Notes under the pieces: generated by a model
What the model saw: the letters and a program-made list of their open reading frames with translations, nothing else
Told to the model about the DNA's origin: nothing
The model's database searches: none
Position numbers and translations under genes: made by a program
Shown: piece after piece, positions 10,523 to 21,703 of the stretch
Position numbering within the stretch: position 1 is the first letter of the stretch
How the letters are laid out: the number at the start of each line of letters is the position of its first letter
Source of the DNA: Ryuthela nishihirai
Taxonomy: Eukaryota > Arthropoda > Arachnida > Araneae > Heptathelidae
Length of the DNA stretch: 64,000 nt
Assembly (NCBI GenBank): GCA_038380435.1
Contig: JAWZYU010000129.1
Span: forward strand, 127,001 to 191,000
Reading direction: 5' to 3'

Positions 10523-13436
10523 ATGGCTTCAGCCTTTAGTGGTGGGGGGACGGGTCTTTGCCCCATGTCTCCGATTAGGGGGCTGTTTGATATTGTTGGC
10601 ATTCCCTCTCTCAATAAACATAGTTTCTTTAAACATGCCACTAACCATTTTCTCTCCATAGGTAGTTGGAATGTGAGGACTCTGCACAGAGTTTTCTCTC
10701 TTAATGTCCTCACACAAGAATTCCACCATTAAAATTTAGATATTCTCGGCTTGCAAGAGACCAGATGGACAGATAAAGGTCAGATTCATAAAAAAAAAAA
10801 AAAAAACTTTAAATTTCTCTTCTCAGGGAGGGACGACAATAAGCATCACCAAGGCGTGGGTCTACTTGTCAGCAGACACACTAGTGATGCTCTTCTAGGA
10901 TATGAGTGCATTAATGGAAGGTTTCTTACAGCAAAATTTCAGACAAGCGTTAAAGACTTGAATGTTATCTGCTGTTATGCCCCCACCGAGGATGCCGATG
11001 AGGATGAGAAGAATAGGTTTTATGGACAACTTCAGGATATTTGAATTCTGTCAAGAAAGGAGATATTACCCTTGTTCTTGGTAACTTCAATGTCAAAGTT
11101 GGTACTAACTCTGACCTTTGGGGAGGGGTAATTGGCCTTTTTGGCATTGGTAGCTGCAATGGGCAACGTCTCCTACAGGTAAGTAAACTCAATGGATTCA
11201 GAATAACTAACACTTATTACAAACACCGCCACATACATAAGTACACATAGGTTTCACCCAATTCGCTGCAAAAGAATATGATTGATTATATATTAACAGC
11301 AAATGGGCTAGTTCTATTAGGAATACCAGGTCATATAGGGGAGCTGAAATTGGATCTGACCATTACCTTGTTAAAAGTGTCTTGCAACTTAAAATTAAAA
11401 AATGTTGTGCTAGAGTTAAAAAATTTACTTTTAATACTGAAGCTCTGAATGACCAAGCCAAAGCTTACCATGATATATATTACCATGATTATAGCCAAAG
11501 CTTACCATGATTATAGCCAAAGCTTACCATGATTATAGCCAAAGCTTACCATGATATGTTACTTAGTCATTATGACAGTCATGGTATGCTTACTACTGAA
11601 GTTGAGGATGAATGGGGCCATTTTAAACAGGCTTTTTTGGACACTAACAGTACTCTTTTAGGAAAAAAGGAGCAGAGGAGACAGAATTATCTGAGTGATA
11701 AGGCACTTGAGTTTATTTTGGAAAGAAAGAACTGCAGGAATGTCCTTGATCAATACCCTACTAGTCCTAATAGAAAGCTTTACAGAGAACTTAATAAACG
11801 TGTAAAAGATCAGTTAGCTGCTGATAAGAATCTTTGGCTTGATGGTTTGGCTGACAAGCCGAGGAAGCAGTTAGACAGCACAACAGCAGAGAGCTGTACC
11901 AGATAGTTAATGTTTTGTGTGGTAAAAAACGGACAGGTATACAGGGGTTGAAGGATAAACAAGGTAAGGTTATAGAAGGTGAGGATTCTCTCATGGCTAG
12001 GTGGCCTGAGCATTTCAGTGATGTTCTAAACAATGCGGTTAGTTCTTCATCATTGTTTCCAATGATGATACATGCATTGATGGCTTTAATGTTGGCCCTA
12101 TAACACAATCTGAAGTTATTTTGGCTGTTTCTAAACTTAAACCTCATAAATCCCCAGGGGTAGACGAAATTACTACAGAAATGCTCAGAACTGCAAATGT
12201 TTCGGTTACCACTTGGATGACTGAAAATCTCAATATCTTTTATGATAAAGGCATAGTTCCTAAGGATTTTACCAGAGCTATTGTTATCCCAATTTTCAAG
12301 AAAGGTGATCGCAGTTCCTGTGATAACTATATATAGGGGTATCAGCCTACTCTCTGTTCCAGGTAAAGTTCCTTCCATGATTGTGCTTAATAGAAATAAG
12401 AATCTGGTTGACAGGCAATTGCGTTATGAGCAATATGGATTAAGAAAGAGGTAAGGGATGTGTGTATCAGATATTTTCACTTACGCAGATTCTTCAGAAA
12501 TGTTTAGAGTTTCAGAAACCTTTCATTACTAGCTTTGTTGATTTCAAAAAGGCTTTCGACTCTGTTGATCGTCATGATTTGTAGTTGATTGTGAGATCAT
12601 ATGGTATACGTCACAAGTTAATTAACATAATGAAAGCTCTCTATAATAACACTGACTCGTGTGTGAAAGCTGGTAAGGCTTGTAGCAATTGCTTTAGCAT
12701 TACTTCTGGTGTTCGACAAGGGTGCATTTTGTCTTCTTTTCTCTTTAGTTTGGTTATTGATTATGTTATGCAAAATTCACATCAAGGGAAAGTTTTTGGC
12801 CTTAAATGGACTGGAGATGCTAAAAGTTTTGATTTAGATTATGCTGATGATTTAGCCCTTTTGGCAAATGATGTTGATGAGATGAACTCTTTCATTCGAG
12901 CTGTTGATGAGACTGGTAGTAGAGTAGGTTTGGTTATAAACAAAGAGAAAACTAAAGTGATGAAAATTGGTCAGGCAGGCTGTGATTCAGTTAATCTGAA
13001 TGGTTGTAGTCTTGAGCAGGTGTCGCAGTTTAATTATCTTGGGAGCTAAGTAACAGATAATGGTGATGTGCGGCATGAGATTAACACACGAATAGGGATT
13101 GCTGCCGGGACTTTTAAGAATCTATGGAGAGTGTGGAGAAATAGGCGTCCCCTAAAAACAAAAATTAGACTGTATATTAGTTTGGTTCTTTCTAGGGTTA
13201 GTTATGGTAGTGAAACTTGGACACTTTGTAAACAAGATAACAGGAAACTAGATGCTTTTGATTCCAGATGCATACGCAGTATCTTGGGCATTATGTGGTT
13301 CAACTTTGTAACTAATGATCAGGTTAGGCAAAGGAGTTTGCAACCTCCTTTAAGCAGCATATTTTGCAGAGAGAGACTCCGTTGGTTTCGCCATGTTGCC
13401 CGTACGAATAATTATAGATTGGGGAGTAATAATTGA
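10523..13436 (+). pseudogene. RTE-like non-LTR retrotransposon ORF, copy A, broken
   Basis: This endonuclease plus reverse transcriptase ORF is spread over several frames. The frame opens at ATG 10523 and enters an AP endonuclease (SWNVRTLH, ILGLQETRW, HHQGVGLL, CCYAPTED, LGNFNVKVG). The RT follows with FTRAIVIPIFKKGDRSS, SGVRQGCILSS and an intact YADD (12838-12852 region). The C-terminal part ends in YGSETWTL, RSILGI and RLRWFRHVART. The overall span of about 970 codons is usual for RTE-like elements. Breaks include a stop near 10730, an A16 run at 10791-10806, a T deletion at 11039-11044 shared with copy B, a shift near 11885, a 1-nt insertion near 12445 shared with copies B and C, and a stop near 13049. 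The element can no longer encode its protein. Assignment to RTE rather than another EN-RT clade is by motif style only. Confidence 0.8.
11451..11560 (+). repeat. 22-bp minisatellite inside RTE copy A
   Basis: The segment 'agccaaagcttaccatgatt' is repeated about four times with a 22-bp period. Copy B has a single occurrence near 32797, so the expansion happened in copy A only. Confidence 0.85.
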
Positions 13437-13559
13437 CATAATTTGAGTTTTTTATATTTTTTTTGATATTTTTGGAGCTTTGCGTACCCGGAACACATTA
13501 CAGTGTAATAAGCAACCATTGGCAAGGTCTATGCGATTAAAAAATACACACGGACTGTA

Positions 13560-13868
13560 TTCCCTATGCCCTTCTCTAAATCACCATTCTGCTGTACGAA
13601 AAAATATCAGGTGAATCAAGCTTAATAATATTCATAAAGTGTTGGTGGTTCGTTTATAAATTCTTTCAGGTGAGTAACTTTGTACTGAATAATTAATTTA
13701 CAGTAGAGGTAATCTAATTTTCCACTTTTTAGCATGAGAGTTATGAAATTTCAACCGAGAGCTACTATGCAGCACATTAATCTGATTATCAGATATAAAT
13801 TTTATAGTTAAACGCTATTTGTCGCTGTCGACCACAAACGACCCCTTTCATTTCGGCTCCGATTTTGT
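13560..13868. repeat. Inverted arm a (copy A)
   Basis: This arm matches the reverse complement of 14750-15125. Shared landmarks are 'gaataatta', 'aggtaatctaatt', 'gttatgaaatttc', 'gctatttg' and 'gtgtcgacca'-like segments. It is diverged, with identity by eye well under that of the segmental copies. The corresponding arm in copy B is 34790-35095. Confidence 0.7.
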
Positions 13869-14725
13869 AGAGCTCGCTCAGTAGGACTAATGGTTGTCCG
13901 AGGAAAAAAAATTCTTTGCGTAATTTTTGATTTCTTAATTTCGTCGTTACAGTATGCGTATAAATATTTCTATATCGTAAATGATCAAACGCAGTATTTT
14001 TATGCACAGGCTTTCAGATGTATTTGCCCATTATCGTGGACGAAGTTTGAAACCAACGTCTGATATTCGCAACAGATATATCGAGCTGATAGGGTGACGT
14101 AACGAGCCCAAGAAATGTCAACTTGGCGATAAATATATAATTTACCCACTACACGGAAACGCATTGTTCAGAGCTAAGAAGAAGGTAATGTACAGTACAG
14201 CGAAATGTGTAATTGAAGCCTTGGATTAAACCACAGGGTTGTCCTTTGGGAACACAGGAAAAAGCATTCTTTACCCCTAAGGACAAAGTTGCCTATGACA
14301 TACGTAAGAGATTAATACCTAGCCTCGATCTAGGAATTTCTCGTTGGACACAATAGGGAAACGAGTTTTGTGAAAGCCACCTGGTTACCGTCTGTCTGGA
14401 CAGCCTTCAACAAAAAGAGCCAAAATAAATATGCCTAAACAAGCAATTCCATTCATTGGTTTCAGATAAGTTAAAGTTAATTTAGTTTAATAACATTCAA
14501 AATAGTTTTGTTATTAAGATTTTATTTAAATATTTCAGAATATTATAAAAATATTTACCAAAATTGAAAAAAGGAAATAACTACCAGTTAATATTTTAGG
14601 ATTAGAAATTCTTTTTGATTTATATACAAACTTTGGTTTTGAAATATCTTATAGAAATTATGGTGGCAACACTTGGACATACGATAGATGACGGTCATGT
14701 CCGTGTTTTCGCGATAGGATTTGTT
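13869..14725. repeat. Inverted arm b (copy A)
   Basis: This arm matches the reverse complement of 16625-17135. Landmarks are 'aatggttgtccgagg', 'cgtaaatgatcaaac', 'gcctaaacaagcaattcc', 'ccagttaatattttagga' and the terminal 'tgtccgtgttttcgcga'. It carries about 330 bp (about 14040-14370) with no counterpart in the right arm. Copy B equivalent: 35098-35948. Confidence 0.8.
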
Positions 14726-14749
14726 CCAGTAAATGCATATTTTAGAGCT

Positions 14750-15125
14750 TCCAAGTAACGTTTCTCACTGGCTTAACAAGGAAATTCTGTTGCCGTTCCG
14801 TAGGGTACGTGAAAAGCATAGGAAATGAATAATGTCCGTATGACGAGCCAAAATAAAGTGGTCGACACCGTCAAATAGCGGTTAACTATCAATTTTATAT
14901 CCCATAATCAGAATAATGGGCTGCATACTATTTGTTGGTTCGAAACCGACCGAAATTTCATAGCTCTTAGGCTAAAAACTGTAGAATTAGATTACCTATA
15001 CTCTTAACTAATTATTCACTACAAAGTTACTTACCTGAAGGAAAATATAAAAGAACAACAAACACTTCACGAATATTATTTAACTGGCTTTAGCTGAAAC
15101 TTTTCGACCACCAGAGTTCTATGTT
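14750..15125. repeat. Inverted arm a' (copy A)
   Basis: This is the reverse-complement partner of 13560-13868. Copy B equivalent: 36118-36510. Confidence 0.7.
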
Positions 15126-15526
15126 ACAGAAGGACAGGCTGACGTTATTTATCAACCGCAAGACCTCTGATAACTACAAACCCTCAAAATAGGATGACTT
15201 CTTCGCGATATTTTAATAGCTAACGCGGCTAATGGAACAGCGAGAAAAGCGTTGGACGAATTCAATAGGAGGCGAATGACATCGGAGAGTGACGTTTCAG
15301 AATGCATTGTTTACACAATCCGGAGGAAATGACATTTTACATTGTTTCGTATTCCCAACAGAGGGGTTTGTTTCCTCTTCCGCACTTATATTTTTCGATA
15401 TCTTCTATACCAAATGTACTAAAAATTATGGAGCAGAAATAAGATGCATTCCTTTTAACCTAGTACCTCTTTCAAAAGTTTTTCGGATTCACCGTGAGTA
15501 TCTTAAATTTTCGGTGAAGAAAGAGA
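15126..15526. other. Duplicated non-coding spacer
   Basis: The spacer is collinear with 36511-36964, with a deletion of about 50 bp here. A short frame at 15289-15555 is not conserved as coding sequence and no gene is supported. Confidence 0.6.
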
Positions 15527-16385
15527 ATAAACATCACCAAGGCGTGACACGCTAGTGATGCTCTTCTAGGATATTAATGAAAGGTTGTTTACAGCAAAAT
15601 TACAGACAAGGGTTAAGGACTTCAAACTTATCTACTGTTATGCCACTACTGTGGATGACAATGAGAAAATAGGTTTTACAGACAACTTCAAGGTATTTCG
15701 AGTTCTGTGAAGAAATGAGATGTTACCCTTGTTCTACGTGACGTCAATGCCAATGTTAAACTCAATGGTTTCAGAATAACTAACACTTATTACAAACACC
15801 GCGACATACATAAGTACACGTGGGTTTCATCTCATGGGCTGCATAAGAACGTTGTAGATTATATATTAATTAACAGCAAATGGACTACTTCTGTTACAAA
15901 CAACAGATCATATTCGGAAGCTGAAATTGGATCTGACCGTTATCTTGTTCAAAGCGTTTTGCGTTTAAACTTAAGAAGTGTTGTGTTAAGATTAAAAAAT
16001 TTACCTTTAATTATGAAGCTGTGAAAGACCTAATTAGAGTACATCTTATCATGATAGGTTACTTACTCATTATGACAGTCGTGGTTTGCTTGCTACTTAA
16101 GTTCAGGAAAAATGTGACCACCTAACATAGACTTTTTTGGAAACTAACAGTACTCTGTTACGAAAAATGAAACAGAGGACGCATAATTATCCGAGTGACA
16201 AGGCACTTGAGTTTATTTTAGGAAGAAAGAACTACAGGAATGTCCTGAATCAATACTAATCCTAATAGAAAACATTATAGAGACTTTAATAAACGTGTAA
16301 AGGATCAGTTAGCTCCTGATAATAATCTTTGGCTGACAGAGCCGAAGAAGCAGTTGGACAGCACAGAGCTCTACCAGGCAATTCT
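15527..16385 (+). pseudogene. Old RTE-like fragment, endonuclease half (copy A)
   Basis: This is a diverged relative of the 10840-11890 part of the neighbouring RTE element ('catcaccaaggcgtg', 'ctaacacttattacaaacac', 'gctgaaattggatctgacc'). It has many stops, small deletions and no RT half. It is older than the main copy. The duplicate in block B is 36965-37860. Confidence 0.8.
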
Positions 16386-16624
16386 GCGAAACAAATCACT
16401 TGTAAAGTAATTACAAACGCCTAAAGGTAAAATTTTACACTGCACCGACGAAACTATCTATTCTCCTACCGAAATTTGAAATGTGTCATCAATAATTATT
16501 ATTTACCACAGTGATAAGAAATTCAGCTACAGATTGTATGACTTCCTCAGAATAAAAACTATAACGTGTGAATATAAATTAAAAGTAAAATTACTGGAAG
16601 AATACAGCGGTTAAATAAGGATTA
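16386..16624. other. Duplicated spacer, no gene seen
   Basis: AT-rich sequence collinear with 37861-38090. Confidence 0.6.
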
Positions 16625-17135
16625 CAAACGATATCGCGCAAAACACGGACGTGACGTCATCAGTGGAATGTCTAGTGTTGCCACTATAATTTTTATAATA
16701 TATTTCAGAAACAAACTGTATAAATCAAAAAGAATTTCTAATCCTAAAATATTAACTGGTAGCTATTTCTTTTTTTTAATTTTGGTAAATATTTTTATAA
16801 TATTCGGAAACATTTAAATAAAATCTTAATAAGTAAATTATTTTGAATGTTATTAAAATAAATTAAATTACCTTTAGCTTATTTTACACCAATGGAAGGA
16901 ATTGCTTGTTTAGGCATATTTATTTTCTCTCTTTTTGTAGAAGGCTATCCAGACAGGCGGTAATGGGTCAAATAGATGTGAAAACCTGTACATAAAAAAA
17001 ACTGCCGTTTGATCATTTACGATATAGATATATTTCTACGCCTATTGTAACGACAAATACGAAAATGAAGATATCAAAAATTAAGCAAAGAATTTTTTTT
17101 CCTCGGACAACCATTAGTTCTACTGACCGATAAGC
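16625..17135. repeat. Inverted arm b' (copy A)
   Basis: This is the reverse-complement partner of arm b. The inner end has 'atatcgcg', an A/C-rich stretch and TGACGTCA at 16652-16659. At 16933-16943 it preserves the unoccupied target ttttgtagaag of the SINE-A found in copy B at 38428-38814. Confidence 0.8.
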
Positions 17136-17665
17136 TTGGAAAGGCCGTCGGATGGATCTTAGGCCGTGTCCCTGTGTGCGGGAAAGCCATAACCTGTGCA
17201 CGTTAAAGAGCACGTTGCATGGCTTTGACGGGAGGCTATCATCTGTCTTCCAACAGCTGTTCCAGTGAGGACCCTCCCCCAACCTTCTCTGAGCCTTCGG
17301 GGTCCATGTGGCATGGTCATTTAACCCATGGTTTGCAAAAAAAGTACCATACCCTGTTTACGTTAAAGAACACGCTGGGTGGCCTTGACGGGAGGCTATC
17401 ATCTGTCTCACAACAGCTGTTCCAGTGAGGACCCTCCACCAACCTTCTCTGAGCCTTCGGGATCCATGTGGCATGGCCATTTAGACCAAAGTTTGCAAAA
17501 AAGTACCATACCCTGTGTACGTTAAAGAACACGCTGGATGGCCTTGACGGGAGGCTACCATCTGTCTCACAACAACTGTTTAGCCTCCCCCAAACTTCTC
17601 TGAGCCTTCGGTGTCCTTGTGACCTTGTCATTTAGCCCATGGTGTGCAAAAAAGTGCCGCTCACA
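17136..17665 (+). repeat. SINE-A tail array, three units
   Basis: The 3' half of SINE-A is repeated in tandem about every 155-165 bp (junctions near 17345 and 17510). Each unit runs from 'cataccctgt' through 'gttaaagaacacgctgg' and 'gaggctatcatctgtc' to 'tgcaaaaaagtac'. Only the last unit has a normal tail ('gtgccgctca'). The duplicate array in B has four units. Confidence 0.85.
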
Positions 17666-18110
17666 GATGAATATTAACAGATACCAAAATTTATAAGTTA
17701 AAACTTGAAAATGTGGTCCAGCGTTTTCAAATATCACTTGAAACACGCACTAAGCACTTTGGATGTTACTAAAATTAACGATAAGTCCCAAGTAATCTGT
17801 TCTAAATGAATACTTTCATCTTGCAAATCATGTTCACAAAGTTATCTGGGTGGACTTGAGTCTTGGGCGTTTGATAAGCGATAAGAAATGATGCAAAGCA
17901 CGCACTTTTCATAAGAGTTTTGCGATTAGCAACTGTGACACTTTGAAGTCCGATTTCGTGACCATGTGGCCACCGTTTTCATTCTTATTCACGAAATGAT
18001 TCACGGATGACGAATCTGCAATTGTTGTTTTTGATAATCACGCAGGCAGGCAAATGATGATTCCCAATATCAGGTGAAGAATTTGGACACCTGCCAACCT
18101 GATAATTTGG
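17666..18110. other. No gene seen
   Basis: Apparently single-copy AT-rich sequence lying after the end of homology with block B. No frame, RNA or repeat was recognised. Confidence 0.5.
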
Positions 18111-18114
18111 AGAG

Positions 18115-18843
18115 TGTACAGTCGCTCAAACAAATATTCGAACACTATAGTTGATTTCAGAATTCAGAAAAAATATTTGCAACGACGTTTTTAGAAAATA
18201 GTGATCTGGCTATTTTGGTATACAGTCGCTCAAACAAATATTCGAACACTATAGTTGATTTCAGAATTCAGAAGAAATATCTGGCAAAGACGTTTTTAGA
18301 AAATACCGATCTGGCAACCTTTCCTGTACAGTCGCTGAAATAAATATCCGAACACTATGGTTGATTAGAGAATTGAGAAAAAATATGTGGCAACGATTTT
18401 TTAGAAATTAGTGATCTGGCAACCTACGTGTACAGTCGTTGAAATAAATATCCGAACACTAACAAAGTCTACAGAATTCGGAAAAAATATCTGTCAACGA
18501 TTTTTTTTTGAGAAATTAGTGATATTGCAATCTTCGTATACGTACAGTCGCTCAAAAAAGTATCCGAACAATATGGTTGATTACAGAATTCATGAAAAAT
18601 ATCTGTCAACGATTTTTTTATATATATATATTAGTGATCTGGCAACCGTGTATACTCGCTCAAAAAAGTATCCGAACACCATGGTTGATTACAGAATTCG
18701 GGAAAAATATCTGCCAACGATTTCTTTTTTAATAATTAATGATTTGGCAACCTTCCTGAACGTATACAAAGGTTGTCAGATCACTAATTTCTAAAAAAAT
18801 CGTTGCCAGGTATTCTTCCTGAAGTCTACAATCAACCACATTG
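18115..18843 (+). repeat. Tandem array of transposon-terminus-like units with inverted end
   Basis: About six direct units start with 'tacagtcgctcaaa' or close variants (18117, 18221, 18327, 18431, 18543, 18651). Each continues 'tatccgaacac', 'ggttgatt', 'agaattc', 'aaaaatat', 'gcaacga' and 'gtgatctggcaacct'. From about 18766 the same unit appears inverted. It is then interrupted by a SINE-A and resumes at 19234 with 'ttcggata'. The unit start resembles Tc1/mariner-type terminal repeats (inference). No transposase is present. Confidence 0.75.
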
Positions 18844-19218
18844 GGGGCGAGGGTGGCTCAGTCGGTAGCGTGTCAGGCTCGTAATCTGTAGTTCCTAGAG
18901 TCGAGTCCCAGCTGGGTCAACGTTGAGATTTATCTCCGCAAAATTCCCCGCCCTGCGCACGGTCAGTAGGGGACAACGATGGGTTTGGAAAGGCCGCCGT
19001 CCGTCGGATGGAACGTTAAGCCGTGGTCCCGTGTGCGGGAGAGCCATACCCTGTGCACGTTAAAGAACACGCTGGGTGGCCTTGACGGGAGGCTACCATC
19101 TGTCTCCGAACAGCTGTTCCTCACCCAACCATCTCTTGAGCCTTCGGGGTCCTAGTGGCCTGGCCATTTAGCCCATGGTGTGCAAAAAAGTGCCTCTCAG
19201 AGATAAAACAATCGAATC
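18844..19218 (+). mobile_element. SINE-A, full length with 15-bp target duplication
   Basis: Perfect direct repeats caatcaaccacattg at 18829-18843 and 19219-19233 bound the element, defining SINE-A as about 375 bp. The copy runs from 'ggcgagggtggctcag' to 'ctcagagataaaacaatcg'. It inserted into the inverted unit of the surrounding array. Confidence 0.92.
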
Positions 19219-19309
19219 CAATCAACCACATTGTTCGGATACATTTTCGAAGGAATGGACAAGAATGTATTTCGGATTTTATTTTAAACCACGGAAGGAA
19301 AATTAAATT

Positions 19310-20255
19310 TTTTGGCGCCCTGTCGCAATCTTAAGTTCCAGGGTTCGAGTTCCAGCTGGGGTCAGCGTTAATATTTATCTCCGTAAGGCTCCCCGCCCTG
19401 CCGTAGGTCAGTAGAGGACACCCATTGACTTGTAAAGGTCGCCGTCTTCCTAACGGGACGTTAAACCGTGGTACCGTGTGCCGGAGAGCCATACTGTGTG
19501 CGCGTTAAAGAACGCACTGGATGGCTTACCTTCAGGCTACCATCTGTCACCCAACAACTATTCCAGTGGGTCCCCTAGCCCAACTTCTTTTGAGCTTTCG
19601 AGGTCATTGTGACCTGGCCATTCAGCGTATTCTATGCAAAAAATTGCCGTTTAGAGGCAAAACTACCCAACGTTAAAGAACACGCTGGACGGCCTTGACT
19701 GGAGTCTGCCATCTGTCTCATACAGCTGTCCAGTGTGTCCCCTTTCCCTCAACTTTCCCTGAGCCTTCAGGGTTCTTGTGGCCTGGCCATTCAGCTCATT
19801 GCAATGCAAAAAAAGTGCTGTTTAGAGGTAAAACTACCCAACGTTAAAGAACACGCTGGACGGCCTTGACTGGAGTCTGCCATCTCTCTCCTACAGCTGT
19901 CCAGTGTGTCCCCTTTCCCTCAACTTTCGCTGAGCCTTCAGGGTCCTTGTGGCCTGGCCATTCAGCTCATTGCATGCCAAAAAAGTGCCGTTTAGAGGTA
20001 AAACTACCCAACGTTAAAGAACACGCTGGACGACCTTGACTGGAGTCTGCCATTTGTCTCCTACAGCTGTCCAGTGTGTCCCCTGTCCCTGAACTTTTCC
20101 TGAGCTTTCAGGGACCTTGTGACCTACCCATTCAGCTCATTGCATGCAAAAAAAAGTGCCGTTTAGAGGTAAAACTACCCAACGTTAAAGAACACGCTGG
20201 ACGGCCTTGACTGGAGTCTGCCATCTGTCTCCTACAGCTGTCCAGTGTGTCCCCT
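19310..20255 (+). repeat. Diverged SINE-A followed by tail array
   Basis: A decayed SINE-A body (about 19320-19675) is followed by tandem tails of about 168 bp beginning near 19670, 19843, 20009 and 20181. Units share 'gttaaagaacacgctggacg', 'tggagtctgccat' and 'gtttagaggtaaaactaccc'. The last unit is cut inside 'gtgtcccct' where a 5S rRNA 3' end is joined. Confidence 0.85.
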
Positions 20256-20307
20256 CGCGGTCAGTACTTGGGAGGGTGACAACCTGGGAACACGGTGTGC
20301 AGTTGGC
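20256..20307 (+). pseudogene. 5S rRNA 3' fragment fused to SINE-A array
   Basis: The last ~50 nt of the 5S sequence are present ('cagtacttgggagggtgac', 'cctgggaacac', 'gcagttggc') followed by a T8 run. The 5' two thirds are replaced by a SINE-A tail unit. Downstream it continues into the same flank as the intact 5S at 46110-46227. The twin is at 48939-48990. Confidence 0.85.
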
Positions 20308-21200
20308 AATTTTTTTTCCCCCAAGCGCTGTACTCCTAGAATATTAGCCAAATTCATTCTGCGTCGGTCGCCGGGTTCCATTCCACTTTTAGTAAATAAA
20401 TAAAGGAGATTTAGTTTTGGTTACAAAACCTGCAACTTACGTGCAGAAACGACTGCTATGTGTCGTTTCGGAGACTTCCGGAAAGCTCTTAATAACACAA
20501 ATAACGACATCTAACCAATGAAATATATTTCAGTTGAAAACCTAAGTTCTATATTCACTAGTAACTGTTACAATGCACCTAAAACAGTTCCTTGTCATAA
20601 TACGATGAGACTTTTAAAAAAATAAATAACCTTTCACGATGAAAAAGAATCGAATAAAACAGCTTCTATGGTAAAGAATCGATGACACAACAATGCTTTT
20701 CGAATCGTTAAACCGGATACGCCTTTTGTTTCGTAATTTGCATTTCCGTCACGAATTAGTTTTAGCTTTAACAACTTTCGTATAAACAACTAAGTCACTG
20801 ACCATATATTACCGAACCTTTTAAAAAACGACAGACATCGGAAGATTGCTCCGATATCCGGAATAAATCTGATAATATTTTGATCGAAAATTTTACAATA
20901 AAGAATGTGTGTATATATATATACGTTTTATTTTATTCCCATTCTTATAACTACAGTTTTCTGTATCTATACAGAGCCAGTAACATACACTTTTCCAGAA
21001 GGTACGTGAGGCCTAAAAGATTTTGAGAACCACTGCTCTATTATATATACATAAAGTTCAAAGATATGATGTCATAAGAGTAAAGTTACCAAAGTCAATA
21101 GTAGAAGACAAAAAATACCAATATGTCTTAAAATCTTAATATTGTTAAAATAAAAACTAATGTAAATTACAATAAAATAGTGTAGAAATTCTGTATGTAT
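20308..21200. repeat. 5S-downstream repeat segment, no gene
   Basis: This segment is shared with 48991-49880 and, from about 20450, with 43620-44345. The first ~110 bp are also found downstream of the 5S at 46228-46340. It is AT-rich and contains no coding sequence. Confidence 0.7.
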
Positions 21201-21510
21201 CATACCCTGTGCAGGTTAAATAAAACGTTGGATGGGAGGTTACCATCTGTCTCATAACAGCTGTTCCATTATTTAGATATGGTTATTTGTGTTATTAAGA
21301 TCTTTCCGGGAGTCTTCGAAACGATACTTAGGAGTCATTTCTGCAGACAAGTTTAGTCTGCAGTCATTCTGCAAATAAGTCATCTGTCTCCCAACAGCTG
21401 TTCCAGTGAGGCTCCTCTCCCAACCTTCTCTGAGCCTTCGGGGTCCTCGTGACCTGGCCGTTTCCCATTGTCTACAAAAAATATTGCCGATGACATGTAA
21501 AACTACCAAC
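21200..21510 (+). mobile_element. SINE-A fragments split by 100 bp
   Basis: Two SINE-A pieces are present. One at 21200-21275 reads 'cataccctgtgcaggttaaa' and ends 'cagctgttccatt'. The other at 21380-21510 runs from 'tctgtctcccaacagctg' to the tail. The intervening ~100 bp match 43640-43715 inverted, so the fragments were separated by rearrangement rather than simple insertion. Confidence 0.75.
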
Positions 21511-21703
21511 TCTGAGCTCAATCTCATATCATATGCATTTTATTCTACACAATTCCACTCAGATATTAAAATCGATTCCGTTTACATTTAAAAGCATCCA
21601 GCTTACAAAGAGGTTTATTCGTATGCATCACAGCGTATTCCTGCTATTATATTCTCTAAAAATTGTTTCAGGATGTTTCTCAACATTTAATAATAAATAA
21701 ATA

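Larger units (their letters stand above)
1637..17665. repeat. Segmental duplication, copy A
   Basis: This block aligns collinearly with 28635-39735 at roughly 95% by eye over sampled stretches. It includes the leader SINE-A, an R1 repeat, an RTE element, inverted arms, an old RTE fragment and a terminal SINE-A array. Differences are the I-clade insertion at 2371-7967 (only here), a SINE-A at 38428-38814 (only in B), a sequence of about 160 bp near 35950-36115 (only in B) and a gap of about 50 bp near 15170 (only here). Confidence 0.9.

Noticed and set aside
15289..15555. 88-codon frame before the old RTE fragment
   Set aside because: The duplicate at 36735-36990 has disrupting changes and the frame runs into RTE debris.
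18115..18840. CRISPR-like or centromeric array
   Set aside because: The whole period is conserved with an inverted end; a transposon-terminus array explains it better.
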